Part shown: positions 53,070 through 62,508 of the stretch, one piece after another | How positions within the stretch are numbered: the stretch's first letter is position 1 | Layout: each line of letters starts with the position of its first letter | Origin: Tenacibaculum sp. | GTDB lineage: Bacteria; Bacteroidota; Bacteroidia; Flavobacteriales; Flavobacteriaceae | DNA: 64,000 nucleotides | Assembly (NCBI GenBank): GCA_022448525.1 | Contig: JAKVCX010000012.1 | Span: 1-64,000, forward strand | Direction: 5' to 3' | Notes under the pieces: model-generated | The model's input: the letters and a program-made list of their open reading frames with translations, nothing else | What the model was told of the DNA's origin: nothing | Databases searched by the model: none | Position numbers and translations under genes: made by a program

Positions 53070-53825
53070 TTATGGCATTATTTTGTTTAAATAGTTAAAC
53101 AAAACATTTCCTTTCTCAGTAGTTATATTGGATTCAAAAATCATATTAATTAAAACCTGTTCCTTCTTATACTTAGTAATTTTATCAATATTACTATGGA
53201 GCAAACTAAACTCAACATTTGCAATTCTATCAGCTAATTTTACAATAATCGCGTTCTGATTTGTTATTATTCTTTTAAACGTTTCTATTTTATTTTCTTC
53301 ATTCGTTTTATTACTGTAATTCTGATTTGTAACTAATAGAACTATTTCTTTTACCTCTTCACCGAAAGTATTTTTAATAAAATTTAGATCAATATTAGTA
53401 TCTTCAATTATGTCATGGAGCCAACCTGACATTAATAATACATCTTCTTCTAATGTAGTCCCAAAATGAAGTAAAACATTAACTACATTCGTTAAATGTA
53501 CTATATAGGGACAGTTCCCATATTTTTGGTTATTATGAAGCTTTATAGCTAAATTCCTTGCTTCAATCGTTCTTAACGTAAAACCAGTTACTAATGATTC
53601 TTCAACCACTTTTTTATCTACAATATCTTCATCTGTAATCCAACCAGACATATATCGATTCATGAAGGATTTAATAACCTTGATATCTTTTATCCAATTT
53701 TTATTATTGTAAACCTCTAGGCTTTTAACATTTTCATCAATACTCCCATTTGCAAGTACTCTTAGAAGTACTTCCCTCTCATTAAGTATTAGTTTATAAA
53801 AATTATGATTCGATAAATCTTTCAT
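53070..53825 (-). CDS. RelA/SpoT-type HD hydrolase, predicted alarmone hydrolase and immunity protein
   Basis: This 251-residue cytosolic protein has no signal peptide. Its HD domain (residues about 85-205) keeps the metal and catalytic set of (p)ppGpp hydrolases: H110 in YIVHLTNV, H137-D138 and E141-D142 in LHDIIEDT, and D199-N203 in KLADRIANV, plus FGEEVKEIVLLVTN. Together these resemble small alarmone hydrolases (MESH1/SAH). The first 85 residues are an extra unknown region. The operon also encodes a RelA/SpoT synthetase-like domain on a secreted giant. By analogy with toxic synthetase/SAH antitoxin pairs such as FaRel/ATfaRel, I predict it protects the cell; this is inference. Confidence 0.8.
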   Translation of the reverse strand: MKDLSNHNFYKLILNEREVLLRVLANGSIDENVKSLEVYNNKNWIKDIKVIKSFMNRYMSGWITDEDIVDKKVVEESLVTGFTLRTIEARNLAIKLHNNQKYGNCPYIVHLTNVVNVLLHFGTTLEEDVLLMSGWLHDIIEDTNIDLNFIKNTFGEEVKEIVLLVTNQNYSNKTNEENKIETFKRIITNQNAIIVKLADRIANVEFSLLHSNIDKITKYKKEQVLINMIFESNITTEKGNVLFNYLNKIMP

Positions 53826-53845
53826 TTTTCGTTGGATATATATTA

Positions 53846-55171
53846 CTATATTGAGTATAATAAAGTTTTAATTTTCTCTATATTTTTAGTTGTATCTGAC
53901 AATAATTTAGAATCACTATTCTTTTTAAGAATAATTACAGGAGTTCTTTTTCTTTCGATATTTACTTGTGTAAATTCTTGAATTTTCTCGTCATCCATAT
54001 AAGGCTTGAATGCGAAATTTAAATTGGGAAACTCAGTTGTTATTGAAATGAATTCTTTTACAAATTTTATATCTAGACCTGAATAACCTGCAAAAAGAAT
54101 AAAAACCCAATTCCCTTCTTTAAACGTATCATCATTTTCACTTTCAATATTTGTAATAGCAAATACATTTTTAGAAGCATTTTCAATATTCAATGTAAAA
54201 TGATGTTTTTCGTTTGCATTGGATTTTAAATTAATTATATTTTTGGCAGTTGACGTAATATCTTTATTTATTTTAACATCAGCTTTTTCTATTCTATCCC
54301 AAAAACCATTTATCCTTCTATAGTAATTCTGCCAAGGAAAATTTAACTTTTGAAAGTTATTAAAACACCAGTCCCCTACTAAGAAATTTAGATTGGTATA
54401 CTCACTTATACCAGAGCTAAAATACTTTACATTTTCAATTAAATCCTCTATACAGGGTTCATAAGAGATACTCTCATTTGATAACTCAATTTCTCCATTT
54501 TCAATAGCTCCTTCATATTCAATTCTGAAAAAAGCAGTATACACTACAATATTTGAATTTTCAACTACCACCTTTTCAACTCTTGGTTTAAAATTTCCAA
54601 AAATTCTCCAGAGTGGTCCCCAATAAGTAATTTGTTCATTTTCCTTATAATAGAAGTTTATATGTTGAAAATCGTTATGTTTATCAGGATACAAAATATC
54701 CCAAGACGGATTTTTCAAACTTGAATCAAAAAATTTGGTATCCCTGTAACCATCCTTGATTTTATTTTTAATAGATATTACATCTCCTTTTTTTACATAA
54801 TTATGAACAATTTCTTTACCTAATTTACGGTAAAAAAAATCAGTAACATCTTCTTCTTTTTTCCTGTATACATTAGATCCTTTAAGTAAATTAAAATTGC
54901 TTCTTTTAATCTCATTTAAAATATCATAAAATCCATTGATCAAATTCATTTCTCGCGAAGAAGAATAATATTCAATCATTTCTATCAAGGTAAAATATCG
55001 ATTATCTATGCTATGAATTATATTTAGAAAATCACGAATTAGATCTATAAAATCTTTATCATTTTTACCTGAAATAAACCCTTTCACAAAATACTTATTG
55101 CACTCATCATCAGATTTGTTTAAAAAATAAGTTGAATTCCAAAAATTTTCTATTTCATCATTTAAATCCAT
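53846..55171 (-). CDS. Cytosolic protein of unknown function, possible immunity protein
   Basis: This 441-residue protein has no signal peptide or membrane segment and no domain I recognise. The first 170 residues are mostly helical (DFINLIRDFLNIIHSIDN-like), and the middle has beta strands rich in aromatic residues (YWGPLWRIFGNFKPRVEKVV). It starts 3 bases after the secreted 475-residue gene and 20 bases before the HD gene. Cytosolic location, small gaps and position next to secreted proteins fit an immunity role, but that is only inference. Confidence 0.5.
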   Translation of the reverse strand: MDLNDEIENFWNSTYFLNKSDDECNKYFVKGFISGKNDKDFIDLIRDFLNIIHSIDNRYFTLIEMIEYYSSSREMNLINGFYDILNEIKRSNFNLLKGSNVYRKKEEDVTDFFYRKLGKEIVHNYVKKGDVISIKNKIKDGYRDTKFFDSSLKNPSWDILYPDKHNDFQHINFYYKENEQITYWGPLWRIFGNFKPRVEKVVVENSNIVVYTAFFRIEYEGAIENGEIELSNESISYEPCIEDLIENVKYFSSGISEYTNLNFLVGDWCFNNFQKLNFPWQNYYRRINGFWDRIEKADVKINKDITSTAKNIINLKSNANEKHHFTLNIENASKNVFAITNIESENDDTFKEGNWVFILFAGYSGLDIKFVKEFISITTEFPNLNFAFKPYMDDEKIQEFTQVNIERKRTPVIILKKNSDSKLLSDTTKNIEKIKTLLYSI

Positions 55172-55174
55172 AGT

Positions 55175-56602
55175 TTAATCAAATTTAATATTATAAACAC
55201 CCTTAAATGATTTATTTCCTTCGTTTATATATTTTTCATATTCACTAATTGCATCTTGTAGCTCCTTCATTTTCTCAGACGATAAAGATTCTCCACCTAG
55301 TTTAAACTCTACCCTACCTTTCGAAACCAACTCATTATCAACTATATACCTTAACTCTGTAATCGTACCTCCTGAATAATGAGGACTAGTAGGATTATGT
55401 ATTGCTTTTAAATCAGTAATTAAGTCTAAATGAAAAAATATTTTACCCTCCTTATCATAAGATTTTTTCAAAGATTCTCCTACAAGAGGAAGCCAATCAT
55501 CTAATTTCGTCATATTTGCAATTCCTTCAGTTGAAATAAATCCTCTTAAGAAAAAGTTTGAAAACGATGTACTATTAAATTTTGCGTCATAACTTGTTAA
55601 GGGTGCTTGACGAGAACCTAGAGATATATTTATTGGCGGATCGACTTTATTCATAAAAAAACTAAATCTCCAATCTTTAAAATAGTTCTTCATACTTGCA
55701 CTCTGGGCAAACTTTAACCATTCTGCATTATTTCCTTTATAGAAGTTATTCTTTGCCCAAGACATAATTTCAAAAGAAATTAATTCTTTCTTAGAACAAT
55801 ATTTTGTTGGTTCTACGGAAATTAATTTATTAGAGAGAAGTGCATCACCTTGTATAGCTTTCTCAAATAATTCCTGTTGAGATTTACTCCATTTACTTGT
55901 AATATTATTTATAACTTGATTAGTAAAATCATCTATAAATTGTTCTCCTTTGATTATGGTAACTCTCGTATACTCATAATCAGATTTTATAAAGGTTTCT
56001 TTTTTCTTTATACCTCCTCCAACTTTATCTGCTACTTCATTGTACGGAATATTAAGATCACTGAAATGCTCGAGCTCGATAGAGGCTCCATCTTTAGTAA
56101 TACGATTTACTTCTTCTAGAATATCATCGCGATAAGGAGCGTTTTCTATAGTTATTCTATCTATAGAATTATTCTTAAATTTTGGTAAATAATCCTTTAT
56201 CTTACCCTGTAGTAAATTATATATCGGAGTATCTAAGTCATCTAACGTCGGTGCGTCACATATTTTTACTGCTTCAGGATACTTATTATAACCAGCTAAA
56301 TCAAGATGGATTATATCACTGTTTAAAAAAGATTCTTTTACATTCTCTAAATCATTTACAACCGACTCAAAACTGTTATTTAGCTTTTTAAGTATGGAAA
56401 CATCATTTCTTAAATTAAAAGCCTGATCGTAAAGAAGTCTATAAGCATCCGCGTATTCACTGTTGGAACTCTTAAATAATGCTTTAAAATCAGAGGAAAT
56501 GTCGGGATTACTCATATCCTGAACCCCTTGTTCAATCCAACACTGAGCACTAATCAGTATTGGAATTAATAATGTTAATAATGTACTTATTATTCTTTTC
56601 AT
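55175..56602 (-). CDS. Secreted protein resembling a detached toxin cassette
   Basis: The 475-residue protein has a signal peptide (IISTLLTLLIPILISAQ). Residues about 31-75 (DISSDFKALFKSS ... YADAYRLLYDQ ... LRNDVSILKKL) resemble the linker that precedes toxin domains in Bacteroidota polymorphic toxins. Residues about 97-218 read like the methyltransferase-fold domain seen at the ends of such toxins (LDLAGYNKYPEAVKI, IDRITIENAPYRDDILEEVNR, a GGG turn, YTRVTIIK). Residues 220-475 are unknown. I suspect a toxin tip that has gained its own signal peptide. The identification rests on recalled patterns and is uncertain. Confidence 0.5.
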   Translation of the reverse strand: MKRIISTLLTLLIPILISAQCWIEQGVQDMSNPDISSDFKALFKSSNSEYADAYRLLYDQAFNLRNDVSILKKLNNSFESVVNDLENVKESFLNSDIIHLDLAGYNKYPEAVKICDAPTLDDLDTPIYNLLQGKIKDYLPKFKNNSIDRITIENAPYRDDILEEVNRITKDGASIELEHFSDLNIPYNEVADKVGGGIKKKETFIKSDYEYTRVTIIKGEQFIDDFTNQVINNITSKWSKSQQELFEKAIQGDALLSNKLISVEPTKYCSKKELISFEIMSWAKNNFYKGNNAEWLKFAQSASMKNYFKDWRFSFFMNKVDPPINISLGSRQAPLTSYDAKFNSTSFSNFFLRGFISTEGIANMTKLDDWLPLVGESLKKSYDKEGKIFFHLDLITDLKAIHNPTSPHYSGGTITELRYIVDNELVSKGRVEFKLGGESLSSEKMKELQDAISEYEKYINEGNKSFKGVYNIKFD

Positions 56603-56610
56603 TTTCTTTT

Positions 56611-59600
56611 CTATTTACATGAAGGTGTTGTAGGATTATTTTTTCTATAATTTAACCAAAACTCGAAAGCATCATCATTCTTTAAAGACTCTAAGACTTC
56701 ATCTGTAGAGTTAATGAAATCATTTCTAAACAAATCTTTTAATTCTTGAGATGGTAAATTATTATACTTATTCAATAATCCTTTTTGATCTAATAAATTC
56801 AAGAAATCTTCAACCTGATTCGTTTTAAAGTTATAAAGACTAATTTTTTCCACATCCTTAGGGTGAGAAATGTCTTTTGAGTTATTCTTCATTTTTTCAG
56901 CTAATTGTATTGCTTCGTCAGATGTTGGATCTAACTTTCTATACTGTTCATATAAAGAATGATTTATATTCTGTTTAACATCAAAGCTTTTTGGAGTATG
57001 GAATTGTAATTCAAATACTTTTCCTGATGGAGTCGTAAAAGTCATATTGATCCCTTTATAAATAGAACCTTCTTTAAATGAATTACTAACCCAGTCTAAA
57101 GTATATCCTTCATTTTGTAGTTTTTTCACCATTTCGAATACTTTATCTGTAAAATTCGCTTCATTGATGCTCGTAGTATATCTCAATATGTCATACATAG
57201 TGGTATTTATACCGTCATTTAATAACTTTCTAGCTAATGATTCTACAGTTTTCATTCTGAACTCAAGTCCTTCCATCTTTCCTCCTATACTTTCTGCAAA
57301 CTTTTCTAAATCTGCAGTAACAGTAGGTTCAATAGGTTTTAAATCGTTTATAAGCTGTTCCGCTTTTGTAATATACTCAGAAGGAATTTTATTTCCTTTA
57401 GTGAACTCCCTTAACCTTTCAACAACCTCATCGACCTTTCTTGCTTGCGAATCAGAAATACCTTTTCCAAGAGCTTCCTTTTCTTTTTCAAGAATATTAG
57501 CAAGTTCATCTATTTTACTATTATCTTGTTTAAGTATATTGTCAAGTTCTTCTGGGTATTTATTTAAGATATCTAATATCTCTTCTGTTTGATCTACTAA
57601 ATTATCTGCAATTTCACCTGCAGTCAATTTATCTAAATTAGCTCTTTTGTTTTTTAACAAAGTTTTATACCCCGTTTGAGCTAGATCTCCCATACTTATT
57701 AAACCAGTAGCCATACTTATTTTGTTAAAAATACTAGCTAATCTAGGATTCTCTTCTCTGTTATAAGTCCCAGCCATACTAGCTAATGAGCTAATTTTGT
57801 CAGCATAATAAAATAACCTTCCTATTCCTCTTACTTGACCACCTGGTAATGCTAATGTTCCTACATCAATTGCCGTTTGAATTATATCAGCTCTAGTTTG
57901 ATTGTCTCCTTCTACACTAGCATAGTGAGCAACAATCGCTGGTACCATTGATGCTGATTTTTCACCAGCCTGATTTGCTACAGAAAAATCAGATAGTAAT
58001 GGTTGTTTAGATAAATTTAAAAACAATATCAATTCAAATGGATGATGCTCTTTCTCCGAAATTAAACTCTCAACAGTTACACCATTTTTCATGGTTTGCT
58101 GAATGTTTAAAACTGCTGAAGTAGTTCCTCCGCCATCTTTCAACTCTGTCTCTAGACTTAAATAAAAATCAAACGATCCTATTGGTGTTACAGGAGTTGG
58201 TAATGACGTAAACAACCTTTTTAATATGTTTCGGTAATCATAACTATAAAAAGCTAGTTTTTCTTTTACAGCATCGATATCGTAGTTATCAATTCCTTTC
58301 TTAATTTCCGCTACTGAATCTTCAATACCAATAGATCTTGCTTTTATATATATGAAAGCTTCAATTAATTCTTTTCTATAATCACCTGAGAAAAGAAAAA
58401 CACTATCGTTCACTTTATCAAAAAGCAATTTAATTACCGTAGCGGTTACCTCTTTTCCATGCTGCCCCTCTGGTATTGTAATTAAAGTATCTACAAGATA
58501 ATTTATAAAATCGCCATACTTAAAGTTCTGAGGTAAATATTTCAACAACCTTATAATTGGCTTTTCATAAGTTCCGGTAAAAGATGAGTTAGCGAAGGAT
58601 CCAAATTTCAATATTTTTTCAAGAATTTTTATTCTATTCTCATAACTAATCTCTTGAATTTTTGTGGTAGGAGCTATATCTAAACAAATAAGTAGATCTA
58701 CGATATTACCATTTTCGTGATTATTTAAACATTCACTATCAAAGTTTTCCAATATAAAAACCTCAATTTCTTTTTGAAACTCCCTATAAAATTCTTCATT
58801 CTTCAAGGATGGATCATAAGTACCTCCATCTTGTGCGTGATATTTAGGGTCGCTATAATATTTACTATTAGACCATATTGTGAATAATTCATCATATAAT
58901 CTATCCTTATTATTTTCAGCTCCTTCTATAAAATCATCCACACCTGCTGCAAAATCTGAGTATACCTGTGGGTTTTGCTGAAAATTAAGTAGTATATTGT
59001 CATAGTCTTTTGATGGAGTTGTTTTTAATAAATCTAGAACTAAATCCTCTCTTTTTTCACTAATAATCCATTTATCTGAAATTAGTTTAATAATTTTAAA
59101 TCTCGTATCCAAAGCTAAACTCTTAGAATCACAACTCGCAATACTCTTTAAAATTTTAAACTCTTGACTTGAAATATCATCATCTTGAATAATAAATTTC
59201 TTAATGTAAGAATTTAAAGTAATAGTCGAAATTACGACCTCTTCTAAAATTTGATTATCTGCGACCTGACTACTATCTGATGTTGCTTCTACATCATTTT
59301 CCTTGGTAACATTTATGTACGTATAATCATTAGCTAGATAATTCGCAAACTCTGAACCATCTCCTTCAATTTTTAAATCGAAATCAGACCAAACAACTAT
59401 TCCTCCCAAATCATACTCGTAACCATCAAAAGAACTTTTATTTATTACTCTTTTATTTTTAACTTCTTTATAAGTTGTAGGTGTAGAATTAAGGGTAGAT
59501 ATTGACTCTTTTCTTCCAATAATTATTTTTGCTTTTACAGGAGTAGGATTTCCTTCGTCATAATTCAATAAAGTAATCTTATAATCACCAGACTCTCTCA

Positions 59601-62502
59601 TATTACCATATGGTGAAGTAATTCTTTTTATAAAATTATCTAAGTATTCGTCAATTTGATAATCTTGACTTTTGTACTTACATCTTATCTCCTGTAAAAT
59701 TTTACTGATTAAATATCCATTTTTATATTCTCCCGATTCATCATCCTGAAACCAATAAATTTGTATACCTGGCGCATGTAGTTTTTGCCAATCCATATGG
59801 CTAAACATAGTACCTCCTCCATAATCCATTAAATAATCGGTTTTATTTTTTGATGCTTCGTCATTATATTGATCCCATGGGTGCTTTAATCCAAAAATAC
59901 CATGTCCAAGTTCATGCGCTGCTATACTACCTGCATCATCATTTTTAAAAACAAAACCAAATTGACGTTTCAATGGCATAAAACCATCTAAATCTTCAGT
60001 CATATTGATATCTTTAAAAAAGAACATATAATACTGATCCTTGTCTACTTCATTTTTATCTTTAAATTCCTGAATTATTGACTTTTGACCATCAGTATAG
60101 TTAGAGAGCATGTCACTATTTCCTACATCTAATGTTCCAATACTCATAGAGAAAGAAGTCTCATTTATACTAAAATTGACACCAGCCTTATTATAAATAG
60201 CATTGATTCTCTCTTTTACTCCTGTTAAAGGAGTATTGTTAATTGAAACCAACGTTAAGTTAATTTCTCGCTGTTTTACATGCCAAGTATTTAACTTACC
60301 TGCAACCTCATATTTTCCATCTTCTTCTTTTGGTTTAACAGTAGCTATAATTTCGTCCTTACCAAAGTCGAATTGTTTCTTAAGTTTTAATGTTACTTTA
60401 TTTCCTACCCAAGTTGTATCAACTTTTCCACCTTGCTTTGTTTTAAAAACAATGTCTTTTTTAGTTTTTCCATTAGCGAAAGAAACCTCTGCTTCAATAA
60501 TATCTGTACTTTTTGGTTTATCACTAATTAACTTGTATAATACAGAGTACTCTTTATTATCATGTGTATCAATAAACTCATACTCGCTTTTATAACTACT
60601 TGATGTTATTTTAGTATTGTATTCATCGGTTCCATAGAAACCTGAAGGAATAAATTTTACACTGACATCTTTTGAGCTTATTTCATTTACATTTCCAGAA
60701 CCTGAAACTCCGTTTGTATTAGAACTAGTTGCTTGTCCTCCTTCTGCTCCTTCTCCTTTTGTAATATTTCCTTCTTCATCGACAGTCCATTGATCTCCAT
60801 TTTGATCCGTTATTACTACAGGTAGATTAGATACTACAACTATTTCATCATCTAAAAACTCTTCATTTGGACCATCATTCTTTGTATCTCTAATAATTAC
60901 AATATCTCCATTGTCATTAATGATCACATCATCAATGTCCATATTTGTTGCATCGTAAGTAGAAATATTTCCGTCATCTCCTAAAATATCGTTGATAATT
61001 TCATCTGCATCTAAAATTCCTCCCCATTTTGGGTCATAAGTAGTTTTTACAACACCTTCTATTAATTGTTTGTTTGTATTAATTTTTACATTTTCAAACT
61101 CTACCTTGATACGCGTATACTTTCCGATATTTACCTCTCCTGAAGTAAGAATATTAGCCGCATCAATTATTTCTTTAAGGTTTTCAAGAAATGGTAGTGT
61201 TATATATCCCCAACCACTAAAAGTTCCATTACTTCCTGAAACTTCTCTAGGTGTAACAGGGAAATCTCCTGCTGTAAATGTTTCATTTATTTTTAAAGAA
61301 GGAAGTAATTCCTGATTATCAATATTTATTTCTGGAGTAATACCGCAATTGTAGTAAGCTGCTTCATCATTTGATGGAGTTGTAAACTCTTGAATATTGG
61401 AATATGCGTAACCCGAAAGTGGTGTACATTCTCCACCTACTCTGAATTCATAAACTGTATCTGGTTCTAAATTGAAGATGGTTCCTTCATTCGTATATGA
61501 GTTTACATCAAACCAATCATCATCTCCAAATCCTTTTTTACGATATTGGATATTATATTTTATATGATCTGATAATTGCCATTCTATTTTTACAGATTCA
61601 GCGGTTAAAGCTTGAGATAAAACAAAACTTGGTGGACGACAATCTTCTAGATATTTGAACCAAAAAATTTCACTTCCTCCATTATTCTTGAAAACTGAAG
61701 TTTCATTAATTCCGTCGCTAACAAAAGCTCTTACTTGCCATCCATATACTTTTCCAGAAATTAATTGAGGCGCTTCCGGTCCAACTAATAATGTTGTACT
61801 TCGTGTTATTGTTTGATAAAAAGGAATCGATCCTAAAAAGTTTGCTTGTGGATTTTGAGTATCCCAAAGTTCTTTTAATGTAAACTCGTATTGAACGTCG
61901 TTAAGGTTTGAATGACGTGGAGTCCATGTGAAAAGTATGTTTTGAGGATTTGTAGCTGTTACAATATTATCTCTTGTTGGTAGGTTTAATATTGGAGGAT
62001 CATTTTGCAATAAAAATACCGTTGTACAACTTTTTTGAGAAATCCTTCTTCCTGTAAAATAATCATATACTTCGAAACAATAGTTGTAACCTCCATTTGG
62101 TAATGGATTGTTATATTGTTGCGGACTAATTCCTGTTAAATTATTAAACTGGAAATAAGGCTGTAAATCTAAATTTGTTAATCTTAAATTGATACCTCCA
62201 TCTAAGAAAATCGGAGCTGCTCCTGCAACATTATCTAAAGTAGCAATACTTAAACCTTGCCCTTCAATGTACATTTTTAAACGTACTCTTCTTCCTACTT
62301 CATTAACATCAGTCAATAATATATTAACAAACAATTTTTCGTTTGTAATAGTTGCATAGTCTGATATTTTCACACTATGAGGTGGAATTAACTGAGGTGT
62401 CACCTGAACAGGTAACGTTTGTGCATTTACCAAATTGGCAAATACAATAGTTATTAGAAATACTAATCGTTGAAGTGTTTTTCTACAGCTTTGTTTCATC
62501 AT
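56611..62502 (-). CDS. Giant secreted polymorphic toxin-like protein with zincin and RelA/SpoT synthetase-like domains
   Basis: The 1963-residue protein has a signal peptide (residues about 8-27) and beta-rich N-terminal repeats (about 30-390) resembling the FN3/TANFOR type of Bacteroidota surface giants. An acidic linker (about 490-590) leads to a metzincin-like site H863-E864-H867-H874 (HELGHGIFGLKH) with a Met-turn at M892 (YLMDYGG). Long helical regions and a hydrophobic pre-toxin-like patch (about 1505-1590) follow. Residues 1742-1880 resemble a RelA/SpoT synthetase: D1771 in YDILRY, Y1815 in IYKGINMTF and E1831 in FELQFHT fill the catalytic positions. The last 75 residues look like a toxin linker. 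No T9SS tail is present. The secreted setting points to a toxin. Confidence 0.7.
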   Translation of the reverse strand: MMKQSCRKTLQRLVFLITIVFANLVNAQTLPVQVTPQLIPPHSVKISDYATITNEKLFVNILLTDVNEVGRRVRLKMYIEGQGLSIATLDNVAGAAPIFLDGGINLRLTNLDLQPYFQFNNLTGISPQQYNNPLPNGGYNYCFEVYDYFTGRRISQKSCTTVFLLQNDPPILNLPTRDNIVTATNPQNILFTWTPRHSNLNDVQYEFTLKELWDTQNPQANFLGSIPFYQTITRSTTLLVGPEAPQLISGKVYGWQVRAFVSDGINETSVFKNNGGSEIFWFKYLEDCRPPSFVLSQALTAESVKIEWQLSDHIKYNIQYRKKGFGDDDWFDVNSYTNEGTIFNLEPDTVYEFRVGGECTPLSGYAYSNIQEFTTPSNDEAAYYNCGITPEINIDNQELLPSLKINETFTAGDFPVTPREVSGSNGTFSGWGYITLPFLENLKEIIDAANILTSGEVNIGKYTRIKVEFENVKINTNKQLIEGVVKTTYDPKWGGILDADEIINDILGDDGNISTYDATNMDIDDVIINDNGDIVIIRDTKNDGPNEEFLDDEIVVVSNLPVVITDQNGDQWTVDEEGNITKGEGAEGGQATSSNTNGVSGSGNVNEISSKDVSVKFIPSGFYGTDEYNTKITSSSYKSEYEFIDTHDNKEYSVLYKLISDKPKSTDIIEAEVSFANGKTKKDIVFKTKQGGKVDTTWVGNKVTLKLKKQFDFGKDEIIATVKPKEEDGKYEVAGKLNTWHVKQREINLTLVSINNTPLTGVKERINAIYNKAGVNFSINETSFSMSIGTLDVGNSDMLSNYTDGQKSIIQEFKDKNEVDKDQYYMFFFKDINMTEDLDGFMPLKRQFGFVFKNDDAGSIAAHELGHGIFGLKHPWDQYNDEASKNKTDYLMDYGGGTMFSHMDWQKLHAPGIQIYWFQDDESGEYKNGYLISKILQEIRCKYKSQDYQIDEYLDNFIKRITSPYGNMRESGDYKITLLNYDEGNPTPVKAKIIIGRKESISTLNSTPTTYKEVKNKRVINKSSFDGYEYDLGGIVVWSDFDLKIEGDGSEFANYLANDYTYINVTKENDVEATSDSSQVADNQILEEVVISTITLNSYIKKFIIQDDDISSQEFKILKSIASCDSKSLALDTRFKIIKLISDKWIISEKREDLVLDLLKTTPSKDYDNILLNFQQNPQVYSDFAAGVDDFIEGAENNKDRLYDELFTIWSNSKYYSDPKYHAQDGGTYDPSLKNEEFYREFQKEIEVFILENFDSECLNNHENGNIVDLLICLDIAPTTKIQEISYENRIKILEKILKFGSFANSSFTGTYEKPIIRLLKYLPQNFKYGDFINYLVDTLITIPEGQHGKEVTATVIKLLFDKVNDSVFLFSGDYRKELIEAFIYIKARSIGIEDSVAEIKKGIDNYDIDAVKEKLAFYSYDYRNILKRLFTSLPTPVTPIGSFDFYLSLETELKDGGGTTSAVLNIQQTMKNGVTVESLISEKEHHPFELILFLNLSKQPLLSDFSVANQAGEKSASMVPAIVAHYASVEGDNQTRADIIQTAIDVGTLALPGGQVRGIGRLFYYADKISSLASMAGTYNREENPRLASIFNKISMATGLISMGDLAQTGYKTLLKNKRANLDKLTAGEIADNLVDQTEEILDILNKYPEELDNILKQDNSKIDELANILEKEKEALGKGISDSQARKVDEVVERLREFTKGNKIPSEYITKAEQLINDLKPIEPTVTADLEKFAESIGGKMEGLEFRMKTVESLARKLLNDGINTTMYDILRYTTSINEANFTDKVFEMVKKLQNEGYTLDWVSNSFKEGSIYKGINMTFTTPSGKVFELQFHTPKSFDVKQNINHSLYEQYRKLDPTSDEAIQLAEKMKNNSKDISHPKDVEKISLYNFKTNQVEDFLNLLDQKGLLNKYNNLPSQELKDLFRNDFINSTDEVLESLKNDDAFEFWLNYRKNNPTTPSCK

Positions 62503-62508
62503 AACTTT

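Noticed and set aside
57164..57592. 142-residue open frame antisense to the toxin-like domain, which could be read as an antitoxin
   Set aside because: The Ser/Ile/Leu-rich composition is what the complement of Glu/Lys/Asp-rich helices gives. There is no start context or domain.
60203..60595. 130-residue open frame antisense to the giant gene
   Set aside because: It lies wholly opposite a well-supported long gene, has no signal, motif or promoter, and its codons mirror those of the real gene.
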